Positions 11,601 through 25,300 of a DNA stretch of 64,000 bases are shown here, one piece after another. The DNA lies in assembly GCA_030248135.1 (NCBI GenBank), contig JASANC010003624.1, forward strand, positions 1 to 64,000, written 5' to 3'. The DNA is from Theristus sp. LFF4_11 (lineage: Eukaryota > Nematoda > Chromadorea > Monhysterida > Xyalidae). The notes beneath the pieces are model-generated. The model searched no databases. It saw nothing but the letters and a program-made list of their open reading frames with translations, and was not told the DNA's origin. Position numbers and translations under genes: made by a program. Each line of letters starts with the position of its first letter. Position 1 is the stretch's first letter.

Positions 11601-13806
11601 TGGTGTGTTCCCGTACATTTTTTTCTGAAGTTCTAGCAATTTTTTGGCGTTCCAACAACATCTGGAACTAAAATTTTCAGGCAGAACTTCCTTTTCCCCC
11701 CATTGTCTCGGAAAGAAACGAATATTATTATTACCCATTCAGTTTTAAGTGAGAAGAACGCCGTTAACATTTTTTTCATTTGTTTATTGCTCTCGCTGCT
11801 CTTTGGTCGGAAACTTTTCACTAAACAGCGTTAATCTCAACAAAACTGACCCTCAGTTGCGAGTTTTACCCATGGTTTTGTCACGACAAGCCGAATAATA
11901 AACTCGTGAATATTTACAGATGCGGGCATGGATTTTTATATTCTCCACCTCTTAAACACATTTCCATGAGCGTGTATGACACATCAATGCACTCCGAATG
12001 GACTATGGGTGTTGTTTTGGTTTACACACACGCTCATCACACGCCAAAGCAATCAGGCAAAGCAGCACATGACAAAGTTTCCGCCGTTTTGATCGTCGAA
12101 TCTTCTATCTAGGGAAAAAGTTTGAACTATCCGAAATGTTCCGATGCATGAATGTCTTTTTTACATGTACCTTTTTATCGAACCATATTTGAGCACGGAT
12201 TGGCTGCAGCAGCAATTGAATTGAACGCCAAAATTCAGAACAATCTCATGAGCATTCATTGGATAGGCGTTTTGACTGTGACGTTCGGGGATTTTTTTCA
12301 TTTTCCCTGTCTGCGTGTGTCTGCGCCGCATGCGTCTGGTTTGCATTTGGCTGTATTATGCATCGCTGTGGTCTGTGTGTGTTTCCATTCCATCCAGCTC
12401 TTGCGTTGGGGTCCAAGCATTTTACTGTTTAGTGTCGGCAAACACTTTTTCGGTGTCGTGTTGTGTCATATTTCTGCTCAGTCAATAGGAGAAAATATAC
12501 ATTAGTAATAACTTGCTAAACATTGTGAAGTTCTGGTGTTGCAAGACTTGTTGCTTGAAATTTTGTTACTTTGCAACGAATGCCACCCCCCGTGCTGCAA
12601 AGTCGTCGTGATGAAAAAAATGTTTTCTTCTTCTTCCAGACATGTTTATTGCGTTTTTACTGTTTTGCCATCCGTTCACATTTTTTGTGCTCTATCGGTC
12701 CGTCTATTCTAATGTTTATCACTTTGTTATTATTGCTGATGTTTTATTTTGACTTTCAATCTGTGCGCACGAAAAAAATTCGAAATTCTGTCTAGTTCGC
12801 CAGTTTTTTTACCGATTTCGGTGTCTGCTTTGGAGTGCCGTTTTTTGGTTGGTTCGTTGAACTGTGTGCAATTTTTCAACGGTTTTTTCCCTTCGCTGTC
12901 ACATGAAATAAGCCGCCGCAGATTACCAAGTGACATGGAATTTTGTTTCCATGCTGCTGCGCAAAAACGTATTACGTTTACGTACGTACACCACGTACAC
13001 CACGTACTGAAACACCACAACTAAAAGTTGCCCAAGTCCGTTTTCTGGATTTTTTTTCGCTAAAACACGTTTTCTGCTGCATTTTGTGAAACAAGTTTTG
13101 TCGCTTTATTGAACGTTTATCGAATTATTTGCGCCTCGGATTACTACTACACTGCGCTGTTTTCATTTTCTGTCTCATGATTCAACACGTTTTTGATAAC
13201 AAAATCTCTATTTCGACCGATTTTCGATTACCGCTTGTTTTTGACAAAACCTAAAAGTGCCACAGATTTGATTATTAATATTTTTTTCGAAAAAACCGCC
13301 ATGACAATAAAGCCCGCTCCCGTAAACTTTCATCGGGAGCCACATTTGTAATTTAGGGTGTGGTAGGGAGAAAAATACAAAAAACTTTTTTTTTCACACA
13401 CGTTGATTTAAATTTTTCATGAAGCGTCCAGAATAATTATGGTGTTGTCATGGGCAATCAGTCTACTGCAACAAGCAAGTGGATTTTCGATTCGACTGAG
13501 AAAACAAATGTAAAACTAGAAATACGCTTCTTTACAGGTGAAAATCGCCGATCGATCAGATTCAGAATCAGACTGATCAAATCAACTCGACACTGAAAGA
13601 AAACCAATCCCATCGAAATAATTTCACGTTGTTGGTTGATGCGAAATTGATCATTGTATTTCGTTTTCATTCAACGGTCGTCGTTTGTTTTTCACCTTAA
13701 AAATTCAGCAAGAAAAATCTTCAACTCAACACAGTTAGCAACGATTTCGATTTTCGACAGCAAATATTGAGGAGGGCTAAAACGAAACAAGAACAAAAAA
13801 CACAAA
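5640..13806. other. Large gene-free region upstream of beta-spectrin
   Basis: About 8.2 kb with no exon I can support in either strand. It holds TG/CA-rich sequence with short (CA)n runs near 7545, 8285 and 8383, a GGCCC-rich degenerate repeat at 9225-9625, and ACGTAC repeats near 12,980-13,010. Presumably it holds the beta-spectrin promoter and any non-coding 5' exon, but no TATA box or defined site stands out. The ORFs here lack domain features or bounding splice sites. Confidence 0.5.
9225..9625. repeat. Degenerate GGCCCG-rich inverted repeat block
   Basis: The left end is dense in GCGGGCC words (9228-9280) and the rest in the complementary GGCCCG/GACCCG words up to about 9605. This is a sharp GC island in AT-rich DNA. 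The arrangement recalls the 2.4-kb fold-back element (GGCCC subrepeats in opposite arms), but the units are far more degenerate. The 171- and 112-aa ORFs across it are by-products of the repeat. Confidence 0.5.
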
Positions 13807-16332
13807 ATGACCACGGACATTGCGGTTCGACCGCACGATTACAGCGGCGGCGGAGGCCGCATCGAGGATTATGAAGAGTACGATGAAAACTCGTCGGCGA
13901 GATTGTTTGAGAGGTCGCGTATCAAGGCGTTGGCCGGTGAGTTTTCTGTCATCTTTTTTTTGCTTTTTTACTCCAGCTCTGGCTTTGTTTATGGAACAAC
14001 TTTGCTGTGTTAATTGACAGTATAAATTGGAATAAGTTTTCAAAAGCTGGCGATAACAACAATTTTTCGAGTTTTCCTTTCAGAGGAGCGTGAAACGGTA
14101 CAGAAGAAGACGTTCACAAAATGGGTGAACTCGCATTTGGTGCGGGTGAACTGCAAAATCCAGGATTTGTACCTGGACATGCGCGATGGAAAAATGCTGA
14201 TTCGCTTGCTGGAGGTGTTGTCCGGAGAGAGATTGGTCGGTTTTGTTTCGGATTTACCGTTTCGACTTTCAGCACACCTTTCTTTCCTTACTTTTAAATT
14301 CCTTCAGTGTTCGATTAAAAGTTTCAATTTCAATTACTTACTTTACAAGAAAAGACCACACCGAGGAACAGTTGCAATCTGGGGTCTGGAGAGTTACACA
14401 CACTTTCATTTTCCAACTGCCCACAGCCCCACCCCCACAGCTCCGTTTTCCTCAAATATTTTTTTTGAAAATCACCGAAATTTTCCAGCCGAAACCGACA
14501 CGAGGCAAAATGCGCATCCACTGCCTCGAGAACGTCGACAAGGGCCTGCAGTTCCTTCGCGATCAGCACGTCCATTTGGAGAACCTCGGCTCGCACGACA
14601 TCGTCGATGGCAATCCACGCTTGACCCTTGGCCTCATCTGGACCATCATCCTGCGATTCCAGGTGAAAAAACGATTTGCTGTTTTTTCCCAGTTTTTCTT
14701 CAATTTTTACTGTGCTTTCTCGGGAGAATGTTTGAAATTCGGGCGTTTTCGCCATCGGAACTTGCAAAAAATCAAGATAGAACAGCTTCCTTCATACAAA
14801 AGTGGTGGAATTTGAAAATTTCGTTACAAAAACAGTAACAAAACTCACAGCAATTCACGCACAGAATGCATGCGTCAACCAATCAGCTAGTTGGATATGT
14901 CATAGAGCTAGACTGCAGTGGTCCAGACAGAACTGGTCGGAAAAAACCGCGTTTTTCCAGATCCAAGACATCACGTTCGAAGACACCGGCAGCCAGGAGA
15001 CTCGCAGCGCGAAGGAGGCGCTGCTGCTGTGGTGCCAGATGAAGACCGCCGGGTATCCGAACGTCAACATCCGCAATTTCACGACCGCCTGGCGAGACGG
15101 ACTGGCGTTTAACGCGCTCATTCACAAACATCGACCCGATCTGATTGAGGTACTTGCGGTTTTGAAAAAGACACCTAGTCTGCGATTGTCCCGCCTTGAT
15201 GGAGAATAATGACTGGCTTCTTTATTCGAATACTTTTTTTTGTTTCATTTTGAGACACGGCGCTCACCGATTTTGGACACCCGACGGTACGGAACCGCCC
15301 GGTTGGTTCGTTCCACCGGGGCCGTGCCGTAGACTAGACTGGTGGAAATCACCCGTGTGTGGGTAAAAAATGGGTGTAGAATTTGTTGAATCGGTACAAT
15401 TCGCAATAATAGCGTCGTAAACAGGCTGAGCAATCCCGGAATTTTTGCACCAAGATTTCTCCAAAGCACACACGCAAGGGCAAGGGTCCTCCTGTCACAA
15501 TAGAAAAACGCGTTTTCACAAAAAAGTGTCGTGAATATAATCGTTGGTGGATAGTTTTCTTGATTTTTACCCGAAATTTCCAGTACGAGAAACTGCAAAA
15601 GTCGAACGCAATGTACAACCTGACGTCGGCGTTTGACACCGCCGAACAGCAATTGGGCATCACGAAACTGCTCGACCCGGAGGGTTTGTCACTTTTTTTC
15701 GTTTTCAGCGTTATGTTTGTGGCTGGAATATGTTTTTTGCCAGAGCACCAAATTTTTGGCCTATTTAGCGTTATTGTTTTAGCTAACTTTTTTTAAGTCA
15801 AACTGGTTGGCTAGGTTGGTTGAGCTTGAGTTCCGTGCCAATCGTCTGTACAGAGTTCCAGAAAACTGTTGACCGATACCTGAACAACGCACAGTAGTTG
15901 AACTCTAAATTACAGTTAATGATGTGCGATTATTGTAATTATTAGCTGTAATTATGTGTGATTCTGCTATATAATGAGATCTTTTTCCTGTATTCTTGGT
16001 TGCTCTCCAGTCCAGTAAATCGCCACTCTCTCGCTACTTGAAGTTTACTGGCAATCAGGTGATTGGTTGGTGATTACGTGCATGCATGTTTTCTGCGCAG
16101 GCATTGCTGGTGGAGGCGGAGTCTGTCCTGCACAGAAAGCATGCGGCATCACGTCTGATCACTAATCAGCTGATTGTCTACAATTTAGAGTTCGACTGTA
16201 TATGTGGCATTCTTTCCAGATGTGAACGTCGAAATTCCCGACGAAAAGTCAATCATCACCTACGTTGTCACATACTATCATTACTTCAACAAGATGAAGC
16301 AGGAGACAATCCAGGGGAAACGTATCGGCAAG
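13807..16332 (+). CDS. unc-70: Beta-spectrin exons 1-6: N-terminus and CH1-CH2 actin-binding domain
   Basis: Exons 13807-13936, 14084-14235, 14489-14662, 14961-15149, 15584-15683 and 16220-16332, about 286 aa. CH1 runs from [12 protein letters not shown] through [16 protein letters not shown] to [14 protein letters not shown]2 runs from [19 protein letters not shown] through [23 protein letters not shown] to [19 protein letters not shown]. These are the diagnostic CH signatures of the spectrin/actinin family and bind F-actin. The intron between exons 5 and 6 (15,684-16,219) contains a palindromic MITE. Confidence 0.96.
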
Positions 16333-19300
16333 GTGAGAACGGGAGGAGAAAACGAGGAAAATATTGGAGCGTCTGGTTTGGGGCTTTTGTTACTGTGGTG
16401 GATTCTTTTTTTCAACAGACAGCTTGGTCTCTGAGCAAATTACTAGTTTGATAAAAATCGACTGCAACCTCTTTGCCAGTGTTTCCCTGCTTGGTGAGTG
16501 ACTGCATTTTTCGAATGCGGCAAACTGATTGGCCGATCTGGTCTCTAATGTCAACCAATTCGGTAACAGTTGAATAGTAATAGTAAAAAAACAGGCTGAT
16601 TTTGTTGCCTTTGAAAAACCAGGAATGATTGCGCTTCAAATTCTATTGCGAAACATTCTGCCACACACAGGTCGTCAACGAGCTGATGGAGACGGACGCC
16701 ATGATTGACGAGTACGAGAATTTGTCGACGGATCTGCTGGACTGGATCAAGTTGACCATTGAGCAGCTGAACGATCGCACGTTCGTCAACAGTCTGGCTG
16801 GGGTGCAGGGGCAATTGGCCGAGTTTAACAGCTACCGAACGCAGGAGAAACCGCCGAAGTGAGCGGCGTTTTGGTTGTTTTTGAATGTTTTTTTCGTTTT
16901 TGTTTGAACGCTTTTGCAATCGGGATTTGATTTTGTATGATTGCATTGCGTCCGTTTCGGTTTTGGTGCCTCAAAACAAGAACTAACGTGTTTATTCATT
17001 TGCGCAAGAACGCGCGGTTACAACAAGCCGCGGCCAGCATATTTATGGCAACCCTGTAACCTCTCAACTCACGAAATTTTCAAAGTGGTATGGCCTATTT
17101 TTTTAAACGTGTCCCACTGAAATGACGTCATGTGCCACAAAACATGCGCTTGTCGTTCACAGCAAACCAGACTATCCGTTTAGCCGATTTCTTCCCGTAA
17201 AAAAATGGTGAATGTCGAATCAGTCACACCAAACTGAAATTTTAGTGCCTGTACTTTGACAAATGGGCGTTTTTAAATAAAATGACGCCACGCTAGTCCG
17301 GACACGTTTGAATAAATCCACAATACTTGTTAGCGTTCATTGATTCTGCGCTTTATCGTGGCGGTGAAATGTAGAAGTACCAAAAATTAAAAAGCTGTTG
17401 CCAAACGTTCCATAAACGTAACCACAGTGCGTGTCACTCCCAAACACCACCAACAACGCCCGATTGTCTGTCTTTCTGTGCAGATTCAAAGAGAAGGGCG
17501 AGCTGGAAGTGTTGCTGTTCACGATACAAAGCCGAATGCGCGCCAACAACCAGAAACCGTACACGCCGAAGGACGGCAAACTGATCGCAGACATCAATCG
17601 CGCCTGGGAGGGCCTCGAACGTGCCGAGCACGAACGCGAGCTCGCGCTCAAGGAGGAGCTGATTCGGTCGGTTATTGGAGGGGGCGGCGTTTGGTTTGGT
17701 TGGAGGCTATTGGATTGGTTTGGTTGCTTAGGCTGGTTACTGAATGCGGTGGGGATTCGGTTTTGGCTGGTTATTACGATAGTTATTGGATTGGCGATTT
17801 GGTTTGGTTAGTTAGGTTAGGTTGGTGCTGAGTGCTGGGCGGGGCGGGGATTAGGTTAGGTTAATTATGCTGTTACTGGATGGGGCGGGGACCAGATTTT
17901 GGTTGGTTGGGCTTTGCGTTACCAAAAACCCACATTTGCTAGTCACTGGCTTTTCTCTCTGTTCTTCAGCCAAGAGAAACTCGAGCAATTGGCGAACCGG
18001 TTCGATCGCAAGGCTGGCATGCGTGAGTTCTGGCTGTCCGAGAATCAACGGCTCGTGTCGCAGGATAATTTCGGCAACGATTTGCCGTCGGTTGAGGTGG
18101 GAGAATGAAAATAAAAGAGTTTTTTCTTCATCTGACTATCAATCTGCTTTTTTGTTTGGTGTATTCGAATTTGGAAATCGGGTAACATTCTCACCGAAAC
18201 CTGGATATTAAAGAATGACTGCTCAAACGCCAAATCAGTCGTAGAAACAACCCATGATTAACAATGAGATGAGTTGTTCGACCACCAGTATGAGTGGATG
18301 TATCCTGTTCAACTTGTTAAACCTGAGTTTGAGTTTGTTTCACCGCTACATGTTACACTGCTAGTAACAGACAGTTTCTTTGATGACACCTACCTCTTCG
18401 GTGTGTAGAAATTAAATACAAAACAAAAACCAGTCGTATTCAAGGTCGCCAACAAAATAATTGACAGCAAAAGTCACCTTTTTAATTCAAGGCGGCCACA
18501 AAGAAGCACGAGGCGATCGAGACGGACATCTACGCGTACGAGGAGCGCGTGCAGGCTGTGGTCGCCGTCGCCGCCGAGCTCGAGGCGGAGAACTACCACG
18601 ACATTGAGCGTATCAATGAACGGTTCGCACTTAACTGTGGCCTTTTTTCTTGAAGTTCTTTTCTTGGTTTGTTTTTATTTGTCGCCTATCCGTCGGTTTT
18701 TATATATTCGCTGCATGTCGAGGCGATTGGGCGATTGTTGAGAGATGTGTGATACAAGAAAGAAGTGGGCGAAAGCAAGCCAGTGCTTTTTTGTTTTGTT
18801 TCCGGAACAGTTTTATGACATCCGAAACGAGTTTTCCCGATCTTAACTGTCTTATTCATTGAAAAAAAACGCTTATTTTTTGTTGCCATTCAGCAAAGAG
18901 AATGTGCTCCGCCTGTGGAACTACCTGCTCGAATTGTTGCTGGCGCGTCGCGTCCGCCTGGAGTTGTCGATGGCCATTCAGAAGATCTTCCAGGAGATGC
19001 TGTACGTGCTGGACTGGATGGACGAGTTGAAGGTGCGTGCTCGCATTCATGAATGCAGATTTTGAAAATGAATCAATGGATTGGTGGAAATTTGTGTGAA
19101 CGAGAAGGTTGGGAAGTTTCATCATGTATCACAGTTTTGTCGGAATTTTCTGCAAACGCGTGTGTGCGTGCCTGTGTGTTTGTGATTGCGCTGATGCAAC
19201 CGACCAACATTACTTTGTTTATTATTATTACCAAGTGTATGGTCATCAAATAAAACATTCTCTGTTTTACCGCGTATATTTTTTCAAACCCGCCAAAGCC

Positions 19301-22300
19301 GCCCTTGACATTTCAGGGTCGCCTCCAATCGGAGGACTACGGCAAGCATCTGATGGGCGTTGAGGATCTGATCCAGAAGCACCAACTGATCGAGTCTGAC
19401 ATCAACATCGTCGGTGATCGTGTGAACGCTGTCAACGAGCAGGCGGACAAATTCACGACGGAAGAAGGCCCGGACGGCTCTGGTAATGGTGTTTTTGTGG
19501 AATGTCTATGGCCTTTTTGTTAAACGTGTCAGACTGGAATAACGTCTTGATCTCGAAACAGTCTGATTGAAATGAAAGTCACACAGGGTGTCGGTGTCTG
19601 TATGTTTGATCTGTGCAACATCACCAGTGTTGTGACTGAGTGATAGACTAGGACGTTTATCTGCATCGAATTATTCGATTGTAAAATTCGTGGGTTGCTG
19701 TTTAGTTCGGTTATATGTTTGACTGCGCGAAATGACAGATTTCAGTTCATTTTTTTCTGGCTTTCGTTTTCAGGCTACAAACCGGTCGAGCCGTCGTTGG
19801 TGCGTGAGCGTATCCAACTGCTGAACGATCGATACAAGGAGCTGCAGGTATTGATTGTGGAGGTTTCTTTGCCATGATGCAGAATTGCGCTCTTAGGAAT
19901 GGAAAAACCCGAAAAAAATACGAAAAACTGCTTTCTTTGTTGTTCCTATGCGTTCCCATGGACTTATTGATAAACTGCTTCGAAACACACGAGTATGATT
20001 CTTTTGCACAGTGGTTTTTTTAACTTCTCAGCAGATGATTGCGAAATCCATTGGCAGTGGTGAAATTGCAGTAGATGATTGGTTATTGAACGCGCTGATT
20101 GATCATAGCGCAGTAGCAGCATGAGTCACGATGTGCCGTGGACGTGGACGTGATTTAGCGAACGCCAATCTTTTTTCACTTCTTCTCTTCATTTGAGAAA
20201 CTCAACAAGAAAAAACGGTTCGTTTGCAGGATCTCGCCGCGGATCGCAAGAGTCGCCTGGTCGACAACAAGCGCCTGTGGCAGTACTTGTGGGATGTGGC
20301 TGAACTGGAGCAGGGCTTCAAGGAGCTCGAACAGGTTTTCTCATTGTTGTTGTGGTGTGGTTCTTTTTTCTCGCCCTCTCGTTCTGTTCTGTTTCTGTTT
20401 TATTCGGCGCTTTCAAGCGTCAGGCAAATGCACAAGGAAACAAACAGGTTCCAATCCAGCAAACTAAGGTCTCGTACGGTACAACGATAGCAGAGACTGC
20501 GAGCAGTGAAGTTTGACTCGGATTTTCTTTCTCGACAAGTCAATCCACTCGTCATCGTTAAGTGAATCAAAGGAAAACTCACCGCTTTTTTGTGTCGTTC
20601 CTGCAGGTGCTCAGCTCTCCCGACGTCGGCCACGACGTGCAATCCGTCAATCTGCTGTTGTCGAAACATAAATCCGTCGAAGATCAAATGGAGTCGTTGG
20701 AGCGGTCGATGAACGGACTGATTGCGCAAGGCGACCAATTAGTTGCTGATGTATGTTGGGGTTTTTTGTCGGTTCGAGTTTTTGTGGCGAAAACAGTTTT
20801 ACGCAGATGAGAAAGATTTTTTTTCTGACGGGCCTGTTTCAACCACGACATTTTCTGTGCAAGCAACTTTTTTCTCAGCCTAGCGAAAGCGTAGAGTCGG
20901 TCAATCTCGCACTCACATTTTTTTCCAATGCAGTATAAAAACGGGCCTTGTCTGGTTGTGTCTGTTGGGTCTGCCAGGCCGGGCGGTCCACATTCCACAT
21001 GTTACACCTAATTCAACATTGTCTTCTGTTTTGCATCCAAATTTCAATTTCACAGATACTAAAAGTCAGATAAGGTCATGAAATCCCGGTGAATGATCGA
21101 AAAGCGAAAAAACCCAACTTCATCCAGGGTATCGCCGGCAGTGAACAGGTGCAGCCGAGAATGGACAACGTCAAGGAGATGTGGGCCGCCTTGAAGGCGT
21201 TGGTCGATCAACGCAAGAAGCGATTGCTGGGCGCCGTCGACTATTACCAGGTTTGTGGGCTTGTGGTCGAGTTGGGGTGTGGCTTGTGTTGTCTTGTATT
21301 TCAGAGCACACCCACCCAGTCAATTGATTGGCTCAAAGTTCAACCAATTAGTCAATTTGTCACCCTCCCCGATCAAAATGCAGCTAATCGATAGGCTGAA
21401 CTGTCAAACTGATTAAGCAATGAATACTTGTCCGAGTTTCGATCAGCGGGACTTGGGTTTGTTAAGCAGGGAGTAGGTTGGGAATCTCAATCAAAGGTGC
21501 ATTCATGAACTAGTATTTAGTGCCGCATAGCCAGTCAACTCACAAAGAATGCGTTGATGAAAAATCATTAGCATTAGCTACAGTGATGACGCATAGCTAT
21601 GCAACACGACACAGATGTTCTTCTTGTGTCTGTCAAAGTCTATTCTGCTATTTTCTTAGCGTATAAAAAAACTAAAATTCTCGACACCAACCACCCGGAA
21701 TCCATTCATTATCATTGTCGCACATTGCAGTTCTTCTCTGACGCCGGTGACGTGGACGCGTATCTGGTGGACACGCTGCGGCTGGTCAGCAGCGACGACG
21801 TCGGCAAGGACGAGGCGACGGTGCAGATGTTGATCAAGAAGCACGACGACGTCGCCGGTGAACTGGACAACTACGTGCAGCAGGTGCAGGTGCTCGAGGC
21901 GCAGGCGCAGTCGTTGCCGGAGGATGTACGTTTGACTAATGGGGGGCATTGCTTTGGGGTGTGGAAGGGATTGGCGAGGTTTAGTGGCACATGAAAGTGG
22001 AAGAGGTTTGGCGTGTTCCACTGTAACTTGCGTAAGGTGTATTGCTTGGCGTTGACCTGGTCGACTACGTGGAGCAGGTTGCTCGAGGCGCAGGCCTAGT
22101 CGCTGTGTGCTTGCAAATGGGGAGGGGCTGGTGTTGCATTTGTTTTTCGCAAAAGAGTTACATTTGTTTCGATGTGCCCCGTTTACCGTTGAGAACCCTG
22201 AGAGCATGAAATTCTGGTCGTTTTGTTGGTGCACTATAGCTTTGCCACGATAGGAGGGGGGTCGCGTCAAGGCCCCACTCTGTCCTGATGCGGGGTCGGA

Positions 22301-25300
22301 GACGACATCTGTGATCTGATCATCCGTGTATGCCGATTTCCGTTGCTTTCACCGAATAACTGAATGATTTGAAAACCTACCAGTTGCTTTTGCAACATTT
22401 CAAACATGTTTTGATGAAAAGTTCAATTTCAATTTCGCACACAGGCGCGCGAGCATCCGGACATTCGCACGAAACTGTCCACAGTGAGCACACGCTACGG
22501 CGAGCTGCAGGAATTGGGCAAAGTGCGCAAGCAACGTCTGCTAGACGCACTGGCGCTCTATAAACTGTTCAACGACGCCGACGCCATCGAGGCGTGGATC
22601 GATGAGAAAGTGGGTTTTCTCGTTTTTTTTGAGCGTGTTGCGCTGGATGAGTCGCTTGATGCTGAAGTCGCGCTTTTGAAGATAAATTGTGATGCAGTCT
22701 ACAAACTCGACACGTACGAGATTAGAATTTGGCGCTACGTGCTTGTTTGTGACTGTTGAGGTTACTGTTTTTAACTACTAGTGCAATGTCTTCGGAGTGG
22801 GAACTTTACCAATCAGGTTATTGGTTCAGTATGGTCCTAGGTTTTTTTTTCATAAAGTCGGTTCTGCAATTTGCAGAAATTTTTTACAAATGAAATTTGC
22901 TATACTATGGTCTTGTTGATTTGTATCTAGCTAGTATCGACTAGTTTACTTTATTGATTCTTGTTCGACAGAATGACCTATTTTTGGCAAATTGTGACTC
23001 TTTTATCCAGGCGAAACTGCTGAACAGCCTGAAGCCCGGTGACGATTTGGAGGAGGTCGAAATAATGCACCATCGTTTCAAGACGCTCGAGGGGGAGATG
23101 GGCACGCAGGGGAATAAGGTTGGTTATGAAATTTGTGCATTAGCAATAAATAAGATCTTATGAAGAAGTTGTGGTAGTTGGTTCTTGTTTTCCGATTGAG
23201 ATGTTTTCTCTCAAACACAATGAGGAATGGTTGGAAAACTCTGAAACTAAAACTTTTTTCACATTCTAGGTTGCGAACGTCAATGAGCTTGCCCGCCAAT
23301 TGCTACACGTTGAGCATCCGAACAGTGACGAAATATTGCAACGCCAGAACAAACTGAATGCACGGTTCGTCGTGGTGGTGGTGGTACATTTTATTTGACA
23401 CACAATTTGAATGCACTCAGCTGTTTGGTTACAGTTGGAGGCAAACATTCTAAAGGATGTTTGTTTAATCCTGTCGCTTTTTACACAATACCAGAACATG
23501 CGAGACTTTGATTGACAATTGAAGAACGAATGTATTGGGTTTTTTTGTTGGGTGAAAACGAACACCCCATTTGTGATTATTTCCTTAAAACTTCGCTCAC
23601 GTTCTTTCATCTTTCGCGAACTCTGAATTCTGAAAAAATCTGACAGGCTTGAACAAACGTACTGTACAAGCAAACAAAAATGCAAAAAAAGAGTAAACAA
23701 AATCTGTGTTTTGAACAGTAAACCGAACAAAAAAGTGTTCTCGCAATGTTCAGTTGGGCGCAACTGCGAGACATGGTCGACGACAAACGCAACGAATTGG
23801 CCAGGGCACACCGCTTCCAGACGTTCCGCATCGACTGTCAAGAGACTGTCACCTGGATTCAGGATAAAACGCGAGTGCTCGAGGACAGTGAGGACCTGAC
23901 AAACGACCTGAGCGGGGTGATGAAACTGCAGGTCGGTGTGGTGTGGTGGTGGGTTTCAAGGTCTTTATTGGCCGGAATAAGCGAGTCACATTTTGGTCGC
24001 GGGTGGTTTTGAATGAAGTTATGACCTGTTCATTCGGTCACGGCTATACTGTTTGTTAAGTGTGTGAATGTGTTTTTTTGTCGACTGAGATGAAACAAAT
24101 AACATGGAAAATCTAATTTGTAACTTTGCCAAAAAACACAATGCTGCAGTCAAACTCCGACTATAAGTCAATAAACAATCGCTTTCATTGGCTGGCTTCG
24201 GGTCTGACACGCTGATTGGCAGAACCATCTCGATGAAGCCAATCAGCACATACGAGAGAGTCAAATGCACAAAACTGCGCGTTCTAGTTTCACAATTTTC
24301 ACTGTATATCAACAGAAAAAAAACAAAAAAAAACCACCGATCCACGTTTTCTTTGTTGCAGCGTCGCCTCTCGATGATGGAACGTGACCTCGGCGCCATA
24401 AAGGCGAAACTCGAGTCGCTCGAGGCGGAGGCGGCCGAAATCGAGCGCGAGAAACCGGAAGAGGCCGCCGTGATCAGGGAGAACATTCGCAAGATCCAGG
24501 AGGCCTGGTCGATCCTGAATCGGCGTGTCAAGGAGCACGAGGCGAAACTGGACGAGGCCGGCGATCTGCAGCGATTCCTGCGCGATCTGGATCACTTTCA
24601 GTCGTGGCTGACCGCCACGCAGCGACAGGTGCGGGCTGGGGCGGCACAGCGTTGCTCTTGTGCAGTTTTTATGGAGTTTGTTGAGAGGAGACTGGTGAAC
24701 CAAAATGATGTTCACTTGGTCGTGTTTGTGGCATAATAAAGTACTGTGTTAGTTTTTAATGGACCCGCCCCGCGAGACGAGACGAGACACAGGGTCAAGC
24801 ACCAGACGAGACGTGAGACAGCTTTTTTTTCAATATCCGCGAGACGAGACGAGACAGCCAACAAATCGCACGAAACGAGACCATTGACGAGACGAGACAC
24901 GTCTCGCTCGCGGCAACTCTAGTCAGGGCATATGATGTGATTTCGATCGAACAGCTTCTTTTGGCTTCTTAGCACCAGTGGCTCGAACGTGTTACACCGT
25001 AAACCGTGAAGAAAGTCAAGTTGTTTTATTATTTTTATTATTTTTGTTATTCACAGGTGGCCAGCGAAGATGAGCCGCAGAGTTTAGCGGAGGCCGAGCA
25101 GCTCTTGAATCAGCATTCGGCGATTCGCGAGGAGATCGACGGCTACGCGGAGGATTATAATAAAATGCGGGCCATGGGCGACCGGGTGACACAGGATCAG
25201 ACTGACCCGCAGTGAGTTTTCATTAATGGACACATTGATTCGTTGTTAACGTTGCTCCTTGTTATTGTTTTGCGGCTGGTGAGTGTTGTATCACTCATAT

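Noticed and set aside
11266..11661. 131-aa ORF on the minus strand
   Set aside because: No domain, no splice context and no repeat of its frame elsewhere; likely chance.
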